Below, piece by piece: positions 42,278-51,382 of a stretch of DNA of 64,000 bases. The stretch's first letter is position 1, and each line of letters opens with the position of its first letter. The notes under the pieces are model-generated. The model searched no databases. It saw only the letters and a program-made list of their open reading frames with translations, and had not been told where the DNA came from. The translations under genes and the position numbers were made by a program. Where the stretch lies: contig JAHDBD010000019.1 in the NCBI GenBank assembly GCA_020630575.1, forward strand, positions 26,729-90,728, read 5' to 3'. The stretch is from Bernardetia sp. GTDB taxonomy: Bacteria > Bacteroidota > Bacteroidia > Cytophagales > Bernardetiaceae.

Positions 42278-44098
42278 TTATTTCTTATCCATTCCTAATT
42301 TACTTTTAAGAGCATTCAAAGCATCTTTATCAGGGTCAATTCCTAATGCTTTGTTTACTTTATCATTTAATAAAGGGTCATTTTTAGCACCATCTTTTCC
42401 AAAATCTTCGTATAAATCTCCCAAAATTTCATCTTTTTGTATTTTGGCTTTCATGCGTTCTATCATAGAAATTGTTTCAGAAGAATCAGGCATTTTGACC
42501 CGTTGTTTTTCTTTGATAGATTTTACAGTTTGAGAATGTTTTTCAATTTTGTCTTGTAACTTTCCTAATTCTGCAAGTTGATTCAAAGCACCATCAGCCA
42601 TTTGTTTTGAGCGTTCTTGTTCTTTTAGAAGTTCCATAGCAAGGTTATTTGCTTCGTTCCAATCCAAATTTCCTTCTTGTGCTTTTGCAATGATGCGTTT
42701 TGCTTTATTTTCTGCATCTTTCTCTTTCTCTTGATAGAATTCAAAGTCTTTTCGTGTACGAATGACAGCAGCTTTTACTTCTGCAAGAGCTTCTAAAGAT
42801 TCATTCAAATTAGCAGTATCAAAAATTTTATCGTAACTACTAGAGGAAAAAGTAGAATTATAAATCTGCTTTTCCTCCTTTTTAGATTCTATTTTTGGTT
42901 CTGAAACAGGTCTAGTTTTTAGTTCTATTACAGGTTCTTCTTTTTGCTCTTGTTTGTTTTCTTGCTTATTTTCTGACTGTTTGTGTCTTTCCTCTGATTT
43001 AGGTTCTTGTTTTGCCTCTATTTCTACTTTTTTTGGGTCATCTTTTTTTTTTGAATCAGAAGTAGTAGAATTTGCTTTAAATTTTTCAGAATTATACAAA
43101 TCAATATACCAATTGATAGTTTTGGTAAGAGCTGTATCAAAATCAGTATTTGCTTTCCAGTTTAATTCATTTTCCATTTTTGAAGAATCAATGGCATAAC
43201 GCAAATCATGACCAGGGCGATCTTTTACGAAAGTCAATAAATCTTCATATTTTCCACTTTCTTTTGGCTTAATTGTATCTAAAAGAGAACAGATTTTTTT
43301 GGCTAAATCCAAATTATTCCATTCGTTGTTTGAACCAATATTATACGATTCTCCTTTTTTTCCTTTTTGGAATGCTTTATCAATTCCTTTACAGTGGTCT
43401 AAAACATAGAGCCAATCTCTAATATTTTGTCCATTTCCATAAATCGGAATAGGCTCATTTGAAAGAGCTTTTCTGATAATGGTAGGAATAAGTTTTTCGT
43501 GATGCTGTTTTTCGCCAAAATTATTAGAACAGTTTGTAATCACAACATCAAATCCATACGTATGAAAATAACTTCTGACAATCAAATCACTTCCTGCTTT
43601 TGAAGCACTATATGGACTGTTTGGAGCATAAGGCGTAGTTTCTGTGAAAAAGCCTGTTTCTCCTAAAGTTCCATATACCTCATCTGTCGAAACGTGAAGA
43701 AAACGAGTATCTTCATAGCCTTCTTTGTATGAAAACGGTGCATTCATCCAATATTTACGAGCTACATCAACAAGCGTAAAAGTTCCATGAACATTGGTTC
43801 TGACAAAAGCCTCTGGGTCTGTAATAGAGTTATCGACATGAGATTCGGCAGCAAAATGAATTACTCCTTTTATATCATGTTTGTCAAAAATATGTTCTAC
43901 TAATTGCCTATTGACAATATCTCCTTTCACAAACTCATAACGAGGATTGCTTTCTACCTCACTCAAATTATCCAAATTTCCTGCATAGGTCAGCAAATCC
44001 AAATTAATGACTTTACAGTCTTTGTGAGTTTCTAAAAAATAAGGAATAAAATTAGAACCAATAAAACCAGCTCCACCAGTTACCAAAATTGCTTTCAT
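42278..44098 (-). CDS. rmlB: dTDP-glucose 4,6-dehydratase with long charged C-terminal extension
   Basis: 606 residues. Residues 1-345 are a complete RmlB SDR enzyme: GGAGFIGSNF cofactor loop, FAAESHVDNSI, STDEVYGTLGETGFFTE, catalytic YSASK and GNGQNIRDWLYVLDHCKG. The enzyme makes dTDP-4-keto-6-deoxyglucose for rhamnose and related sugars. Residues 346-606 are an extra Lys/Glu/Gln-rich low-complexity stretch followed by a predicted coiled coil (about 435-560), absent from ordinary RmlB (about 350 aa). No other rml gene is nearby, so the tail may serve localisation or assembly. The reading frame is continuous without a frameshift. Confidence 0.93.
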   Translation of the reverse strand: MKAILVTGGAGFIGSNFIPYFLETHKDCKVINLDLLTYAGNLDNLSEVESNPRYEFVKGDIVNRQLVEHIFDKHDIKGVIHFAAESHVDNSITDPEAFVRTNVHGTFTLVDVARKYWMNAPFSYKEGYEDTRFLHVSTDEVYGTLGETGFFTETTPYAPNSPYSASKAGSDLIVRSYFHTYGFDVVITNCSNNFGEKQHHEKLIPTIIRKALSNEPIPIYGNGQNIRDWLYVLDHCKGIDKAFQKGKKGESYNIGSNNEWNNLDLAKKICSLLDTIKPKESGKYEDLLTFVKDRPGHDLRYAIDSSKMENELNWKANTDFDTALTKTINWYIDLYNSEKFKANSTTSDSKKKDDPKKVEIEAKQEPKSEERHKQSENKQENKQEQKEEPVIELKTRPVSEPKIESKKEEKQIYNSTFSSSSYDKIFDTANLNESLEALAEVKAAVIRTRKDFEFYQEKEKDAENKAKRIIAKAQEGNLDWNEANNLAMELLKEQERSKQMADGALNQLAELGKLQDKIEKHSQTVKSIKEKQRVKMPDSSETISMIERMKAKIQKDEILGDLYEDFGKDGAKNDPLLNDKVNKALGIDPDKDALNALKSKLGMDKK

Positions 44099-44299
44099 AG
44101 AATGTATATTTTGAATTTTTGATTATTTATCAAAAACGAATTTTTCAAAAATGATTTATGAAAGCTAAGATAAGGAAGTTTTTGTAAAAAAAACATTGAA
44201 AAAATTTTGAATATAGCTATTTTTTTGTGAGATTGCTAATATATTTTTCAAGAAAGATTTTTTATATTTACAGTTCGATAAACATTCAATACATTATTT

Positions 44300-47275
44300 T
44301 TGTCTAATTCTATTAATATATCGCCCAAATTACAAGAAGAAATAGATTCTTTAGAATTTAACTCTTCTAGTTTGTTGTTTGTAGATGCTGAAAATCAACC
44401 TGTTACCAATACAGAATTTTTTGTATTAGAGGACGCTAAAAAATTGAGTGCTACGGCTGTGTATTTTAGAAAGTTTGAAAACAGACCTTCCACGCCTCAA
44501 ATATTAGTATTTGACTTCACTACAAAAAATGTTTCAGATGAAAAATTAGGCGAAATACATAAAAATATATGGAATAGTAATCTGGTATCTTTAGCTTATA
44601 TTTTTACAAAAACGAATGTTCTCATCCTAAATACATCAAAACAACCTAAAGAAAAAGAGGGTGTTTTGTATCCTGTTTATTTGAATGAAGATGTAAATAC
44701 TCAATTAAGTATTGGTGCTTCTATTTCTAAGAAAATAAAAGAGAAATATAAAGCTAAATATTTTGATACAGGTATTTTTTGGGAATTAGAAGAGAATAAA
44801 AAGCAATTTGATTCTAATGAATCTGTTTATAACAAACTCTTAGAAATGCTTATTTATATAAGAAATGAGTTTATTAAAAACAGTAATTTATCAGAAGAAA
44901 TTGTAAATAAACTTTTACTTCAAAGTATTTTAGTTAAATATATAGAAGAGCGAATAGAGGAAGATAAAGAGCGAAAAATAGAACTTGAAAATTACTTCAA
45001 AAAGAATTTTGGGTGTAAAAACTTTAGTGAAGCCTTAGAACAAGGAAAAGCCTTAGAAGTATTTGAAAATTTCAATTCAGAAGAAAAATTTAATGGAAAT
45101 ATATTTGAATGGACAGAAGAAGACAAACAAAAAATAGAAGGCAAAAAACTTCCTCAATTAGCTGGTTTTATTTATGGAGATACCGAAAAATATGGACAGA
45201 AAGTATTATGGAAACTGTATTCTTTCAAATATCTTCCTATTGAACTGATTAGTCGTATTTATGATGAATTATTTGGAAACAGAACAGAAGGAGTAGTTTA
45301 TACACCTCCTCATCTTGTTCATTTCTTGGTTGATGAATGTATGCCTTTAGATTCAGATACTCCAAGTACAGATTTTAAGGTAATTGACCCTTCTTGTGGT
45401 TCTGGAATTTTTTTGGTTTCTGCTTTTAAGCGTTTGGTACAATGGAGGCGTATTACGAATCCGAATGAAAAACCAAACGAAAAAGTATTAAGAAAGTTAA
45501 TTTTAGAAAATATTTATGGAACAGATATAGATGAAGGTGCTTGTCAGCTTGCTGTTTTCAGTTTAAGTTTGGCTATTTGTGATATGCTTAGTCCTACTGA
45601 AATATGGTTAAAATTAAAGTTTGATGACCTTAGAAAAAATAATATTCTCAAAATAGATTTTTTTGAATATCTAAAAACAAATGCAGAAGAAACATTTGAC
45701 CTCGTTATAGGAAATCCACCTTTTAATAGAGGAAATAAATCTGTAAGATGGTTAGAAAACAATAGGAAAAAACAAAAACAAGTACCTATTCCACAAAATC
45801 AAATTGCACTTTACTTTTTAGAGTATTCTATGGAATTATTAAAAAAAGGTGGTTTGCAGTGTCTAATTATGCCATCTGGAACTACTCTTTATAGTTCTTC
45901 TACTACTCAAAAATATAGAAATTACTTTTTTGAAAGATATAATGTAGCTCAAATTTTTGATTTGACTGCATTAGCAAGAAACAAAGTATTATGGCAAAAA
46001 GCTGATGTTGCTACTGTAGTAACTTTTGTAGAAAAGACAAAACCTACTGATGAAAGCATTCTACATATTACAGTACGTCGTACAAGTGGAAATAACCTAA
46101 AACGTTATTTTGAATTAGATGAGTATGACATGCACCAAGTTCCTAAAAATGTTGCTTTAGAGGATAACTTTGTATGGAAATGTAACCTTATGGGAGGAGG
46201 TAGAACCTATTATGTCATAAAAAGACTTCTTGAAGGAGGTACTTTAGAAGATTATTTAGAAGAAAAACGAGAAAAACATGGGTGGCAGTATGGAGAAGGG
46301 TATATTTTAGGACATAAAGAAGGTACTATTCTTACAGAAGAACAAAAAGAGAAATATAAAAAGGCTAATTACATAACAGATAAACCTACTTTACCTACTA
46401 CTTCACTTACTGAAAATGGTATAATTAAAGAAAATATTTATATTCAAGAAGAAGAATATTTCAATGCTCCACGTTCAAAGAATAAAAATATATACCATAC
46501 TCCACATTTATTAATAAAAGCAAATAGTGGTAAAACAACAGGCAAATTTTCTATTGCTTTACAAAAAGAAGGATACCTCACTTTTAGAGATAAAATAACA
46601 GGAATATATGCGCCTAAAGAAGATGTTTCTGATTTAGAAACTATCTATGAAACATTTACAAAATTACAGACTAAAACATTTCAATTTTTTCTTTATTGTC
46701 ATAGTGGACAAGTATTAGTAGGAAAGAATACAGCACTTTTGAAGGAAGACATTATGAATTTACCTTATCATAATGAATTAGAATTATATCCAATAGAAAA
46801 AATAATTGCAGAAGATGTATTAAAATACTGGGTAGATTTTCTGACAAGTGGAGAAAATTCTGTTTTAGCTAAACCTATAAAAGATAAAGATTTTGATAAA
46901 ATAATAGATTCTTATGCAGACGTATTTTGTGAAATTCTTAATTCTGTTTATAAAAAAAATGCTAAAAGTTTTTATTATTCTGCTCTTCATAAAGGTAAAG
47001 AATATGTAGGTGTAGCCTTTAAATATGGAAGTAAAACTTCTACAAAAAAAATACTGAATCTTTCAGAAAAAGATATTGAAGAGTTGATTCAAAATAATTA
47101 TTCTGATAATGTACAGTATAATCGTATCATTAGGATTTACAAAGACAATACTATCTATCTGATAAAACCTAATCAATTAAGGTATTGGGTTCGTTCGATA
47201 GCTGTCAGAGATGCTGACACTACTTTTGCTGAAATAGTTTATCAACGTAACTCCAAAAATAACTATGCTAAGTAA
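44300..47275 (+). CDS. N6-adenine DNA methyltransferase of a restriction-modification system
   Basis: 991 residues from TTG 44300; no ATG lies between the upstream stop and the conserved sequence. A helical N-terminal region (1-340) precedes motif I DPSCGSGIF (D363) and motif IV NPPF (472-475), as in gamma-class HsdM/type IIG methylases. The C-terminal third (about 600-991) has the mixed fold expected of a target-recognition region. The next gene overlaps it by 11 bases and encodes a PD-(D/E)XK nuclease, giving a compact two-gene system that protects and cleaves DNA. The recognition site is unknown. Confidence 0.88.
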   Translation: MSNSINISPKLQEEIDSLEFNSSSLLFVDAENQPVTNTEFFVLEDAKKLSATAVYFRKFENRPSTPQILVFDFTTKNVSDEKLGEIHKNIWNSNLVSLAYIFTKTNVLILNTSKQPKEKEGVLYPVYLNEDVNTQLSIGASISKKIKEKYKAKYFDTGIFWELEENKKQFDSNESVYNKLLEMLIYIRNEFIKNSNLSEEIVNKLLLQSILVKYIEERIEEDKERKIELENYFKKNFGCKNFSEALEQGKALEVFENFNSEEKFNGNIFEWTEEDKQKIEGKKLPQLAGFIYGDTEKYGQKVLWKLYSFKYLPIELISRIYDELFGNRTEGVVYTPPHLVHFLVDECMPLDSDTPSTDFKVIDPSCGSGIFLVSAFKRLVQWRRITNPNEKPNEKVLRKLILENIYGTDIDEGACQLAVFSLSLAICDMLSPTEIWLKLKFDDLRKNNILKIDFFEYLKTNAEETFDLVIGNPPFNRGNKSVRWLENNRKKQKQVPIPQNQIALYFLEYSMELLKKGGLQCLIMPSGTTLYSSSTTQKYRNYFFERYNVAQIFDLTALARNKVLWQKADVATVVTFVEKTKPTDESILHITVRRTSGNNLKRYFELDEYDMHQVPKNVALEDNFVWKCNLMGGGRTYYVIKRLLEGGTLEDYLEEKREKHGWQYGEGYILGHKEGTILTEEQKEKYKKANYITDKPTLPTTSLTENGIIKENIYIQEEEYFNAPRSKNKNIYHTPHLLIKANSGKTTGKFSIALQKEGYLTFRDKITGIYAPKEDVSDLETIYETFTKLQTKTFQFFLYCHSGQVLVGKNTALLKEDIMNLPYHNELELYPIEKIIAEDVLKYWVDFLTSGENSVLAKPIKDKDFDKIIDSYADVFCEILNSVYKKNAKSFYYSALHKGKEYVGVAFKYGSKTSTKKILNLSEKDIEELIQNNYSDNVQYNRIIRIYKDNTIYLIKPNQLRYWVRSIAVRDADTTFAEIVYQRNSKNNYAK

Positions 47276-47996
47276 GAGAATGAATAAGGCAAAACAAGTA
47301 AATAAATCAGTACAAGAATTAGGTTTAGAGAATGAGAATCAAGATTTATTTGAGTTTGTAAAAGAATGTTTATTGGAACTCAAAAAATATCATGGGGGGA
47401 AATATATAGACGAACGAGTACAGAATTCTAATTTAGAAAAAATACTTCAACATTTCAGTAGAAAGCAGAGTAAGCCTTTTACGTTTCAAGGAGAGCGTGC
47501 CGAAGAAAGTAAGAAGGCTAAAGGACAAGGTTCACAACCTGATTTATCTGTAAATCAATATGATGTAACAGTATATGAAGCAAATCAACCTCCTTTTTAT
47601 ATAATTGAATGTAAATGGCTAAGGACAAAGAGTATTTCAAATAATAAAAAGGAGAAAAGTTATTCTAGTAATCAATATGTTAAAGGAGATAGAGGAGGAA
47701 TTGAAAGATTTAAAAGAGGTTTATATGGAGGATGGCTTATGGAATCTTTAATTGTCGGCTATGTTTTGCACGAAGATATGACTTATTGGCACAAAAAAGT
47801 AAATGAATGGATAAAAAAAGAAGTTGATAAGAATATTGATAAAGAAGAAATTGTATGGTGTGAGTGGGAATTATTAAAAGAAGATATTAAAGAGGAATTA
47901 AATCCTTCATTTATATCACATCATATTCGAAAAGTAAAAGAAAAAGATGAATGGGATATTATCTGCTTAAAACATCTTTGGATCAAAATGGACTAA
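47265..47996 (+). CDS. PD-(D/E)XK restriction endonuclease-like protein
   Basis: 243 residues (an alternative start at 47280 gives 238). D93 in SQPDLSV, then E115-C-K117 in FYIIECKWLR, form the classic D...ExK nuclease active site. QYVKGDRGGIERFKRG follows as a supporting conserved helix. The N-terminal half is helical. Overlap with the methyltransferase gene indicates co-translation as its restriction partner. Confidence 0.8.
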   Translation: MLSKRMNKAKQVNKSVQELGLENENQDLFEFVKECLLELKKYHGGKYIDERVQNSNLEKILQHFSRKQSKPFTFQGERAEESKKAKGQGSQPDLSVNQYDVTVYEANQPPFYIIECKWLRTKSISNNKKEKSYSSNQYVKGDRGGIERFKRGLYGGWLMESLIVGYVLHEDMTYWHKKVNEWIKKEVDKNIDKEEIVWCEWELLKEDIKEELNPSFISHHIRKVKEKDEWDIICLKHLWIKMD

Positions 47997-48018
47997 CCTT
48001 TTTTATAAGATTAGTCCA
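47989..48018. terminator. Hairpin between convergent genes
   Basis: TGGACTAA (47989-47996, including the nuclease stop) pairs with TTAGTCCA (48011-48018). It separates the restriction gene from accD; the T tract is weak. Confidence 0.45.
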
Positions 48019-48025
48019 CATGAAA

Positions 48026-48922
48026 TTACTTCTTAGCCTTTTTTATCGTTTTCTTAACCATTTTTGGAGTTTCTTTATTAGGGTTTACCCAAACCATTTT
48101 CAAAAGAGAAGTCAGTTTTGCTTTTAACTCTCTTCTATCAACAATGAAATCCAAAAAGCCATGTTCTTTCACAAATTCTGCTGTTTGAAATCCTTTAGGA
48201 AGGTCTTTTCCGATAGTTTCACGGATTACTCTAGGACCTGCAAAACCAATAAGTGCATTAGGTTCAGCAATATTAAAATCGCCTAACATGGCAAAACTAG
48301 CTGTTACGCCTCCTGTTGTTGGGTTTGTCAAAAGGGAAATATAAGGAATTTTGGCTTCTGAAAGTAGAGCTAACTTAGCCGAAGTTTTTGCCATTTGCAT
48401 AAGTGAAAAACCTGCTTCCATCATACGTGCGCCACCTGATTGCGAAATAACCATCAAAGGAATGTTATTTTCAAGACAATAATCAGCAGCACGAGAAATT
48501 TTTTCTCCCACAACTGCACCCATCGAACCACCAATGTATTTAAAATTCATGGCAGTGACCATAAAGTCTATTCCATTCATTTTTCCGTAAGCACTTTGAG
48601 CAGCTTCATTGACACCAGATTTTGCATTGGCTTCATTTATACGCTGTTCATACGTTTTTGTATCCTTAAAATTTAGAGGATTAAGAGGAGTAAGATTTGC
48701 ATTTATCTCTGTGTACTTTCCTTCATCAAACAAAATCTCAAAATATTGTTGTGGTGTGATGGTAAGGTGATGATTATCATCTGGACATACCCAATTATTG
48801 TCTCTCAATTCTTTTTTGAGAATAATTGTACCACTTGGAGTTTTAAACCACATATTTGGAGAATCACGCTTTTCATTTGTAGGCGTGGTAATATTTTTAT
48901 CTTTTCGATGAAACCAAGACAT
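48026..48922 (-). CDS. accD: Acetyl-CoA carboxylase carboxyltransferase subunit beta
   Basis: 298 residues. The crotonase-like core has AQSAYGKMNGIDFMVTAMNFKYIGGSMGAVVGEK, SQSGGARMMEAGFSLMQMAK and TNPTTGGVTASFAMLGD, all typical of AccD. The N-terminal zinc ribbon is degenerate: the usual four Cys are reduced to one (C46 in NWVCPDDN), with MWFKTPSG where CPxC is expected. The protein should still pair with AccA to transfer carboxyl groups to acetyl-CoA in fatty acid synthesis, but cannot bind zinc in the usual way. Single-gene unit. Confidence 0.95.
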   Translation of the reverse strand: MSWFHRKDKNITTPTNEKRDSPNMWFKTPSGTIILKKELRDNNWVCPDDNHHLTITPQQYFEILFDEGKYTEINANLTPLNPLNFKDTKTYEQRINEANAKSGVNEAAQSAYGKMNGIDFMVTAMNFKYIGGSMGAVVGEKISRAADYCLENNIPLMVISQSGGARMMEAGFSLMQMAKTSAKLALLSEAKIPYISLLTNPTTGGVTASFAMLGDFNIAEPNALIGFAGPRVIRETIGKDLPKGFQTAEFVKEHGFLDFIVDRRELKAKLTSLLKMVWVNPNKETPKMVKKTIKKAKK

Positions 48923-49123
48923 AATAGGGAGTATTTTTTTAGTTGAAGATTACAAGGAATCGAAGGGCAAAGTTAAGCAATTCTATTTCAAAAATGAATC
49001 CTTCCAAAATATATATTAAATTTACTTTTGCTTTTGGTCTCATTTTTACTTTTGTCCTAGTTATTGATAGGTAATTTGATAAATAATAAGAATAGTTTTA
49101 ATCAAAAATTTCACTTTATAGAT

Positions 49124-50266
49124 ATGCGTTTTCAAATTTACTTTCTGTTTTTTATAGTCTTTTCTCTATTTTCTTTTTCTTGCTTAGCTCAGACCAACAT
49201 TACTCCCTCTCAAATCCAAACGCTAAATAGAAGTCCTTTTATAGGAGCAGAACTTGGTACGCTTACCAATGCTGTTCGTGTGGCATACAAAATGAAAGCA
49301 GAAAAAGGAATTATTGTTTATAAAGTTTTTCCTAATTCGGCAGCAGATAAAGCAGGATTAATAGAAAAAGATGTAATTGTTGCTGTTGATTCTATGCACC
49401 TAAATAACCTAAAAGAGCTTCAGGATTTTGTTAAAACCAAAAATGGAAATGACACTCTCAATCTTTTTTTTGTTAGAAATGATACCATTCGTAACACATC
49501 TTTAGTTTTGCATTTTTTGCCTAGAGAGAGTAATTTTTATTTCGATACAATGTATGACCAACTAGAAGTCAGTGACTCAAGTCAAAACAATAAGCATACA
49601 AGCCTTCGAACCATTTTTACTTTTCCTAGAAGAACAGAAAGTGAATCTAATCAAGAAATTACTCAATTTCCATTAGTAATTATATTAAATTCGGCTTCCA
49701 ATGAATCAGTTGAACGAGAGTTATACACAAAAAATAAAAGCTCAAAAAGTGAATATCAATTTTATGATTGGATAGAAAATCTCACAAAAAATGGATTTGC
49801 TACTCTGAGAATAGAAAAAAGAGGAGTAGGAGATAGCAAGGGAAAGCTAAATGAATGGACTTTTGAAGACGAACAAAAGAGTATTGATGCAGCTTTTGAG
49901 AAAATAAAAAAACAGGGTTCTATTAATCAACAAAAAATTTATTTAATTGCTTTAGGTTCTTCTTCTTTTGTAGCTTTGGAAAATTTCATTCAAAATAAAT
50001 CAGATTCAATAACAAATTCAAAAGCTAATTTTCAAAAGGTCTTTATAGAAAAATTACCTGCTCAGTTACAGAAAACCAAAAATCAGAATACAGATAGCTT
50101 ATTGTTATACTTTCCACAACTTGCTTTTTTTGATACAACTTATCCTCAGAAAGCCATTCTGAATTTGAATGAGTATAATTTAATAATGGATAATGAAAAA
50201 ATATTTTGGATAGAATCTCAAGATGATATTCTGAGAGTAATCTCAAGGCTAAAAAAGGAAATGTAA
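49124..50266 (+). CDS. PDZ-domain protein with alpha/beta-hydrolase-like C terminus
   Basis: 380 residues from ATG 49124. The signal peptide ends SCLAQ (Cys could also make it a lipoprotein). A PDZ-like domain (about 45-130) has GIIVYKVFPNSAADKAGLIEKDVIVAVDSM. The C-terminal region has FATLRIEKRGVGDSKG and a GSSSF nucleophile-like elbow (IALGSSSFVAL), as in alpha/beta hydrolases that accompany PDZ in exported Bacteroidota proteins. Catalytic acid and His are not obvious. Extracytoplasmic. Confidence 0.7.
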   Translation: MRFQIYFLFFIVFSLFSFSCLAQTNITPSQIQTLNRSPFIGAELGTLTNAVRVAYKMKAEKGIIVYKVFPNSAADKAGLIEKDVIVAVDSMHLNNLKELQDFVKTKNGNDTLNLFFVRNDTIRNTSLVLHFLPRESNFYFDTMYDQLEVSDSSQNNKHTSLRTIFTFPRRTESESNQEITQFPLVIILNSASNESVERELYTKNKSSKSEYQFYDWIENLTKNGFATLRIEKRGVGDSKGKLNEWTFEDEQKSIDAAFEKIKKQGSINQQKIYLIALGSSSFVALENFIQNKSDSITNSKANFQKVFIEKLPAQLQKTKNQNTDSLLLYFPQLAFFDTTYPQKAILNLNEYNLIMDNEKIFWIESQDDILRVISRLKKEM

Positions 50267-50324
50267 TAGACACAAAAAGCACTAAAGTATACAACAAAAA
50301 AAAAATAAAAAGACAACTTTTATT

Positions 50325-50339
50325 TAACTTATTAAGTTA
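50325..50339. repeat. Small palindrome TAACTTATTAAGTTA
   Basis: Seven-base arms around one base, in the 285-base spacer before the Lon-N gene. Otherwise this spacer is AT-rich without ORFs. Confidence 0.4.
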
Positions 50340-50552
50340 GGTAAACAAAAAAAATTGATTGAGAATTTACTTTTTTTCTAAACAAAAAACTACAAAAACA
50401 ACTTAGTTAATAATGATTATTTTTTTGAATTGGTGCATATATATATTGTTTGTATGAACCTTATTGTTGATTTAATAAAAATGATTGAACAAAAATTACT
50501 TAACTAAATACTAATACAGTAAAAGTTTTATATTCACTAGATAGAAAAAATA

Positions 50553-51176
50553 ATGTTACCTCTTTTTCCTCTTAATTTAATTGTATTTCCAAACGAACCT
50601 CTTAATTTGCATGTCTTCGAACCTCGTTATAGACAGCTCGTTTTGGATTGTATAGAAAATAAACAAACCTTTGGCATTCCTCCTTTTTTGAATGAAAAAC
50701 TACAAGATTATGGAGCTGAAGTGGAATTGATAGAAATTGCACGCCGACATCCAGATGGAAGAATGGACATCAAAACAAAATGTGTAGGTGCTTTCAAAGT
50801 TATTTCGTATTCTAACCCTGCTCCTAATAAACTCTATGCAGCAGGTGAAATTGAACGAATTGTTCATACAGATAATTCTACTTTTTTAGATAAAGAAAAA
50901 GTTATAAATCAGATTACAGAACTTTGGCAACTCGTAAAAGCAAATACAGATTTGCCAACAGAAACAGATTTTCTATCTTTCAAAATAGCTCACAAAATCG
51001 GACTTTCTTTAGAACAAGAATATGATTTGTTAGCTATGAGTGATGAAACAGAGCGTTTAGAACTCATAACGGCACATTTAGACCATATTATTCCAATAAT
51101 CAGAGAAGTAGAAAGAACAAAAGAAAGAATCAAGATGAATGGACACTTTAAAAACTTTGATGAGCTGAATTTTTAG
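50553..51176 (+). CDS. Lon N-terminal (substrate-binding) domain protein
   Basis: 207 residues. It starts MLPLFPLNLIVFPNEPLNLHVFEPRYRQLVLDCI, the LON_substr_bdg signature, and contains only this domain; no AAA or protease part follows. Such stand-alone proteins probably bind misfolded or specific proteins. Two hairpins follow the gene. Confidence 0.92.
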   Translation: MLPLFPLNLIVFPNEPLNLHVFEPRYRQLVLDCIENKQTFGIPPFLNEKLQDYGAEVELIEIARRHPDGRMDIKTKCVGAFKVISYSNPAPNKLYAAGEIERIVHTDNSTFLDKEKVINQITELWQLVKANTDLPTETDFLSFKIAHKIGLSLEQEYDLLAMSDETERLELITAHLDHIIPIIREVERTKERIKMNGHFKNFDELNF

Positions 51177-51200
51177 CTTAACTATAAAAGTTTTTGATAA

Positions 51201-51219
51201 AAAATGAAAGTTTCATTTT
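51201..51219. repeat. Palindrome AAAATGAAAGTTTCATTTT
   Basis: Nine-base arms around one G, directly upstream of the terminator at 51223. Confidence 0.45.
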
Positions 51220-51222
51220 CTC

Positions 51223-51262
51223 AAAATCCTAAATTACATTTTTGTCATTTAGGATTTTTTTT
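51223..51262 (+). terminator. Terminator after Lon-N gene
   Basis: AAAATCCTAAAT (51223-51234) pairs with ATTTAGGATTTT (51247-51258), then T tract. Confidence 0.85.
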
Positions 51263-51382
51263 ATAAAAAATACTAGGCTTCTATTCTAATTTCTAATCCA
51301 TTTTTAGTACATTGATATAAATTGATTAACTTTCAGCCATAAAACCAAAATTGATAAATATTCACACACAAATACATTTTTT

